This document shows positions 60,508 to 64,000 of a DNA stretch of 64,000 bases, piece after piece. The stretch is from positions 434,001-498,000 of the forward strand of contig NZ_CANLNB010000003.1 of assembly GCF_947492455.1 (NCBI RefSeq), given 5' to 3'. The position numbers were made by a program, and so were the translations under genes. Numbering within the stretch: position 1 is the first letter of the stretch; every line of letters begins with the position of its first letter. The notes below the pieces were generated by a model, which saw nothing but the letters and a program-made list of their open reading frames with translations, ran no database searches and was not told the origin of the DNA. This DNA comes from an uncultured Aliiroseovarius sp. (GTDB lineage: Bacteria; Pseudomonadota; Alphaproteobacteria; Rhodobacterales; Rhodobacteraceae).

Positions 60508-60545
60508 TCCGTCTCCAGCTAGCTTTTCGTATTGGGAGGTACGTT

Positions 60546-63500
60546 ATGGGTAAGCCAGAAATCACGCTGAACGACCGGTTTGACCTGACGAAGGATCAGG
60601 TGCTGCTGAATGGCACGCAGGCGCTGGTGCGTTTGATGCTGACGCAGCGTGAGCGGGACCGGCGCGCAGGGCTGAACACATCTGGCTATGTGACCGGGTA
60701 TCGCGGATCCCCCTTGGGGGCGGTGGACCTGTGGATGTCGCGCGCCCAAGGCGTGCTGGGTGAAAATGACATCCTGTTCCAACCGGGCCTGAACGAAGAT
60801 CTGGCCGCCACCGCTTTGTGGGGGAGCCAACAAGCAGAAGTGCGCGGTGAAGGTGCGCGTGATGGCGTGTTCGGGCTGTGGTACGGCAAAGGGCCGGGCG
60901 TGGACCGCACCGGCGATGTGATGCGTCACGCCAATATGGCGGGTTCGTCGCCGAAAGGTGGCGTGCTGATGGCGATGGGGGATGACCATACGGGCGAAAG
61001 CTCGACCGTGCTGCATCAGTCCGACTGGGCGATGGTGGATGCCTATATCCCGGTGCTCAGCCCTGCAGGCGTGCAGGAGATCATCGACTTTGGTGTTTAC
61101 GGCTATGGCCTGAGTCGCTTTTCGGGCCTGTGGGCCGGGTTGAAAGTGATGAAAGACACGGTCGAGGCAACCTCGGTCGTAGATGGCCGTCCCGATCGGA
61201 TGCAGCTGGTCACGCCCGAGTTCGATATGCCCGAAGGCGGGCTGAACATCCGTCTGATCGACGACCGCATCCCGCAAGAAGCGCGGATGATCGACTATAA
61301 ACGTTTCGCGGCCGAGGCATACGCCCGCGCCAACCGCATCGACAAGCGCGTCTGGGGCAAGCCGGGTGCCAAGATCGGATTTGTCGCAGCTGGCAAGAAC
61401 TGGCTGGATTTGGTCCATGCGATGAGCCTGCTGGGCATTGACGAGGCCGAGGCCGAGCGTCTGGGCATCACCACTTACAAGGTCGGACAAACCTGGCCGC
61501 TGGACATGCAGTCCTTCCACGAATGGGCCGAGGGGCTCGATCTGATCGTTGTCGTCGAAGAGAAGCGTAAGCTGATCGAGGTGCAGATCAAGGAAGCCAT
61601 CTTTGATGATCGCCGGGGGCGCCGCGTCTACGGCTGGCACAAAGGCGACACCTGGGAAAACGGACGCCAATTAGAGCTGTTCCCGACGCGCTATGCCCTG
61701 GACCCGATCATGATCGCCGAAAAGCTGGGCGATATTCTGGTCGAAGAGGGTCGCGGCACCGAGGCCGTTAAAGCCGGGCTGGACGCGCTGGCACAGGCGC
61801 GCGGGGCAGATAACGCTCCCAATATCGCGGCGCGTTTGCCCTATTTCTGCTCGGGCTGCCCGCATAATACATCGACCAAGCTGCCGGATGGCAGCCGCGG
61901 ATATGCGGGGATCGGGTGTCACTATATGGTGCAGTGGATGGATCGCTCGACGCTGGGATCGACCCAGATGGGCGGCGAGGGCGTGAACTGGATCGGCGAG
62001 GCGCCGTTCTCGAACACCAAACACGTGTTCCAGAACCTTGGCGACGGGACCTACAATCACTCGGGCATTCTGGCGATCCGTGCGGCTTTGGCGGCGGATG
62101 TGAACATCACGTACAAAATCCTCTACAACGACGCGGTTGCGATGACCGGCGGACAGACCAACGAAGGCGACCTGGACGCGCCCCGCATTGCCCGCGAAGT
62201 GCTGGCGATGGGCGTGAAGAATATCTTCGTTGTCTATGACGACAAAGAGGATGTCGACCGAGGTGCGTTCCCCAGCGGGGTGAGCATGCATTCGCGCGAC
62301 GAACTGCTACCCATTGAAGAAAAATGCAGGGATTTGAAGGGGGTGTCGATCATCCTCTATATCCAGACCTGCGCGGCCGAAAAGCGTCGCCGCCGCAAGC
62401 GGGGACTGTTCCCGGATCCAGACAAGCGGGTCTTCATCAATACGGATATTTGCGAGGGCTGCGGAGATTGTGGCGTGCAGTCGAACTGTGTGTCTATCGT
62501 TCCCGTCGAGACCGAGCTGGGCCGTAAACGCGCCATCGACCAGTCCAGCTGCAACAAGGATTTCAGCTGCGTGAACGGCTTCTGCCCCAGCTTCGTGACT
62601 GTGGAAGGCGCGACGCTGAAAAAGGCTGCGACTGCCGAGATTGACCTGCCGGACCTACCCATGCCCGAACTGCCGAAGATTGATGGTACGTTCAACACGG
62701 TAATCACCGGCGTCGGCGGCACCGGCGTTGTGACCATCGGGGCCGTGATGGCACAGGCGGCGCATATCGACGGCAAGGGTGCTGGCATGATGGAGATGGC
62801 CGGCCTTGCTCAGAAGGGTGGAGCGGTCACAGTTCATCTGCGGTTGGCAGAGAAGCCTGAAGATATCTCGGCTATTCGTGTGGCAACCGGAGAATGCGAC
62901 GCGCTGATCGGGTGTGAACTGGTGGTCTCGGCGGCGTCAACGACATTGGGCCTGACCAAAACCGGGCGCACAGGCGCCGTGGTGGACAGCCACGAAACCG
63001 TGACCGGCGAATTCACCCAGAACACGGATTTCACCATTCCGGGCGACCAGCTTCAACTGTCCTTGCAAGCGCGTCTGCGCGATCGCTTGTCGATGTTCGA
63101 CGCAAGCGAGTTGGCGCGGGTGTTGATGGGCGACAGCATCTTTTCCAACATGATGGTGCTGGGCGCGTCGTGGCAGGCTGGCTACGTTCCGTTGACGCAT
63201 GAGGCCTTGATGCATGCAATTGACCTGAACGGCCAAGCTCCAGACCGCAACAAGCGCGCGTTTGAACTGGGACGTTGGGCGGTTGCTTTCCCGGAAGAGG
63301 CCGCGAAGTTCACACAGGAAGACGTAGTTGAACTGCCGAAATCTCTGGCTGATATCATCGACTTCCGCGCGGATCATCTGGTGAAGTATCAGAATGAAGC
63401 GCTGGCGCAGAAGTATCGCGATTTCGTGGGTGCGATGCCGGAAGAACTGCAGGAAACCGTGGCGAAGGGCTATCATAAGTTGTTGGCCTACAAGGACGAA

Positions 63501-63962
63501 TACGAGGTCGCGCGCCTGTTGTGCGAAACCCGCGCCAAAGCCGAGGCCGAGTTCGATGGTGACCTGAAGCTAACCTATCACCTTGCACCGCCAATGCTGA
63601 GCGGCACGGATCCCGTCGGTCGCCCGAAGAAGCGCGCCTTTGGGGCGTGGTTCGAACGTGCGGCACCGCTTCTGGCCAAGATGAAAGGGCTGCGCGGCAC
63701 CGCGCTTGATCCCTTTGGCCGGTCCGAAGAACGTGTGACTGAACGCAAACTGATTGCCGACTACGAGGCCGACATGCAGCGTTTGGCGGCAGGCTTGACC
63801 GACGCCAACGCCGAAGTCGCGCTGGAGATCGCCGCGCTGCCTCTGTCGATCCGTGGTTTCGGCCCGGTGAAAGAGGCGAGCGTCGTCGCGGCAGACACCA
63901 AGCGCCGCGCGCTATGGGCAAAATTCGATGGGACTGGTCCGGTCCAAGAGGCTGCGGAATAA
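60546..63962 (+). CDS. Indolepyruvate ferredoxin oxidoreductase, fused alpha-beta form
   Basis: A 1138-residue fusion. The first 700 or so residues carry the thiamine diphosphate parts of IorA, including SGYVTGYRGSPLGAVD and the cofactor block around GIGCHYMVQWMDRST; a ferredoxin-like cysteine group follows at CEGCGDCGVQSNC and SSCNKDFSCVNGFCP. From about residue 720 an IorB-like part begins (TGVGGTGVVTIGAVMAQA), with a C-terminal DUF6537-type tail. It oxidatively decarboxylates aryl pyruvates from aromatic amino-acid transamination, giving aryl-acetyl-CoA. GGGAGG before ATG 60546 fixes the start. The stop lies 38 bases from the window end. Confidence 0.93.
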   Translation: MGKPEITLNDRFDLTKDQVLLNGTQALVRLMLTQRERDRRAGLNTSGYVTGYRGSPLGAVDLWMSRAQGVLGENDILFQPGLNEDLAATALWGSQQAEVRGEGARDGVFGLWYGKGPGVDRTGDVMRHANMAGSSPKGGVLMAMGDDHTGESSTVLHQSDWAMVDAYIPVLSPAGVQEIIDFGVYGYGLSRFSGLWAGLKVMKDTVEATSVVDGRPDRMQLVTPEFDMPEGGLNIRLIDDRIPQEARMIDYKRFAAEAYARANRIDKRVWGKPGAKIGFVAAGKNWLDLVHAMSLLGIDEAEAERLGITTYKVGQTWPLDMQSFHEWAEGLDLIVVVEEKRKLIEVQIKEAIFDDRRGRRVYGWHKGDTWENGRQLELFPTRYALDPIMIAEKLGDILVEEGRGTEAVKAGLDALAQARGADNAPNIAARLPYFCSGCPHNTSTKLPDGSRGYAGIGCHYMVQWMDRSTLGSTQMGGEGVNWIGEAPFSNTKHVFQNLGDGTYNHSGILAIRAALAADVNITYKILYNDAVAMTGGQTNEGDLDAPRIAREVLAMGVKNIFVVYDDKEDVDRGAFPSGVSMHSRDELLPIEEKCRDLKGVSIILYIQTCAAEKRRRRKRGLFPDPDKRVFINTDICEGCGDCGVQSNCVSIVPVETELGRKRAIDQSSCNKDFSCVNGFCPSFVTVEGATLKKAATAEIDLPDLPMPELPKIDGTFNTVITGVGGTGVVTIGAVMAQAAHIDGKGAGMMEMAGLAQKGGAVTVHLRLAEKPEDISAIRVATGECDALIGCELVVSAASTTLGLTKTGRTGAVVDSHETVTGEFTQNTDFTIPGDQLQLSLQARLRDRLSMFDASELARVLMGDSIFSNMMVLGASWQAGYVPLTHEALMHAIDLNGQAPDRNKRAFELGRWAVAFPEEAAKFTQEDVVELPKSLADIIDFRADHLVKYQNEALAQKYRDFVGAMPEELQETVAKGYHKLLAYKDEYEVARLLCETRAKAEAEFDGDLKLTYHLAPPMLSGTDPVGRPKKRAFGAWFERAAPLLAKMKGLRGTALDPFGRSEERVTERKLIADYEADMQRLAAGLTDANAEVALEIAALPLSIRGFGPVKEASVVAADTKRRALWAKFDGTGPVQEAAE

Positions 63963-64000
63963 GGGTTCAGTGGGCGACATAATGCTGTTACATCGCGCTG

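Noticed and set aside
1-64000. CRISPR arrays, prophage, insertion sequences or toxin-antitoxin genes
   Set aside because: No regularly spaced repeats, transposases, integrases or phage genes are visible anywhere in the window.

Overview
The window reads as chromosomal DNA of a Rhodobacterales bacterium (Roseobacter group, Alphaproteobacteria). This rests on recognisable content rather than a database match: a GapR (DUF2312) gene, a FliM/FliN-type fragment, the purL-bolA-grxD run, the zapA/tkt/gap neighbourhood, a complete beta-hydroxyaspartate (bhc) cluster in the Paracoccus arrangement, and high-GC wobble positions throughout. I see no rRNA, CRISPR array, insertion sequence or prophage. One tRNA, tRNA-Thr(TGT), lies at 6773-6848.

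Layout. 1-6726: tail of a flagellar switch protein, a DksA-like zinc-finger protein, a bifunctional beta-oxidation enzyme, gapR, a degenerate sulfotransferase-like protein and an orphan iron-type ABC permease. 6773-10205: tRNA-Thr, a gene-poor stretch, then an OpgB-type phosphoglycerol transferase. 10213-16886: an OmpR-type two-component system divergent from a GtsABCD-type glucose/mannose ABC transporter, with phased half-sites between them. 17198-38532: (S)-ureidoglycine aminohydrolase, bhcR-bhcABCD, xdhABC, two purine permeases, guanine deaminase, allA, a puuE-uraD fusion, uraH, puuD and two paralogous LysR regulators. 38685-48864: a cation/proton antiporter, a Tat-exported sulfide:quinone oxidoreductase pair, acnB, a glutamine-synthetase-like enzyme divergent from an amino-acid ABC transporter, and a 47-residue membrane protein. 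48997-56831: gap, a DUF808 protein, an EamA exporter, tkt, a coiled-coil protein, zapA, grxD, bolA and a cysteine-rich protein. 56832-63962: purL, a candidate small RNA, a LysR regulator and a fused indolepyruvate ferredoxin oxidoreductase.

The main biological story is 17-38.5 kb. Guanine and xanthine are imported, deaminated and oxidised to urate (GuaD, XdhABC). Urate goes through PuuD, UraH, UraD and PuuE to allantoate, then AllE and AllA release glyoxylate. The bhc genes turn two glyoxylate into one oxaloacetate. The window therefore joins complete purine-ring breakdown to assimilation of its two-carbon product. The one enzyme not seen is an allantoate amidohydrolase.

Other points worth attention are a 28-bp tandem operator overlapping the promoter of the indolepyruvate oxidoreductase, GYAACA half-sites at 10-bp phasing between the two-component system and the sugar transporter, an intercistronic terminator before bhcD, perfect 20-bp palindromes after tkt, and a promoter-to-terminator stretch of about 210 nt upstream of purL with no reading frame. 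All functions are inferred from sequence and recalled family knowledge; no search was run.
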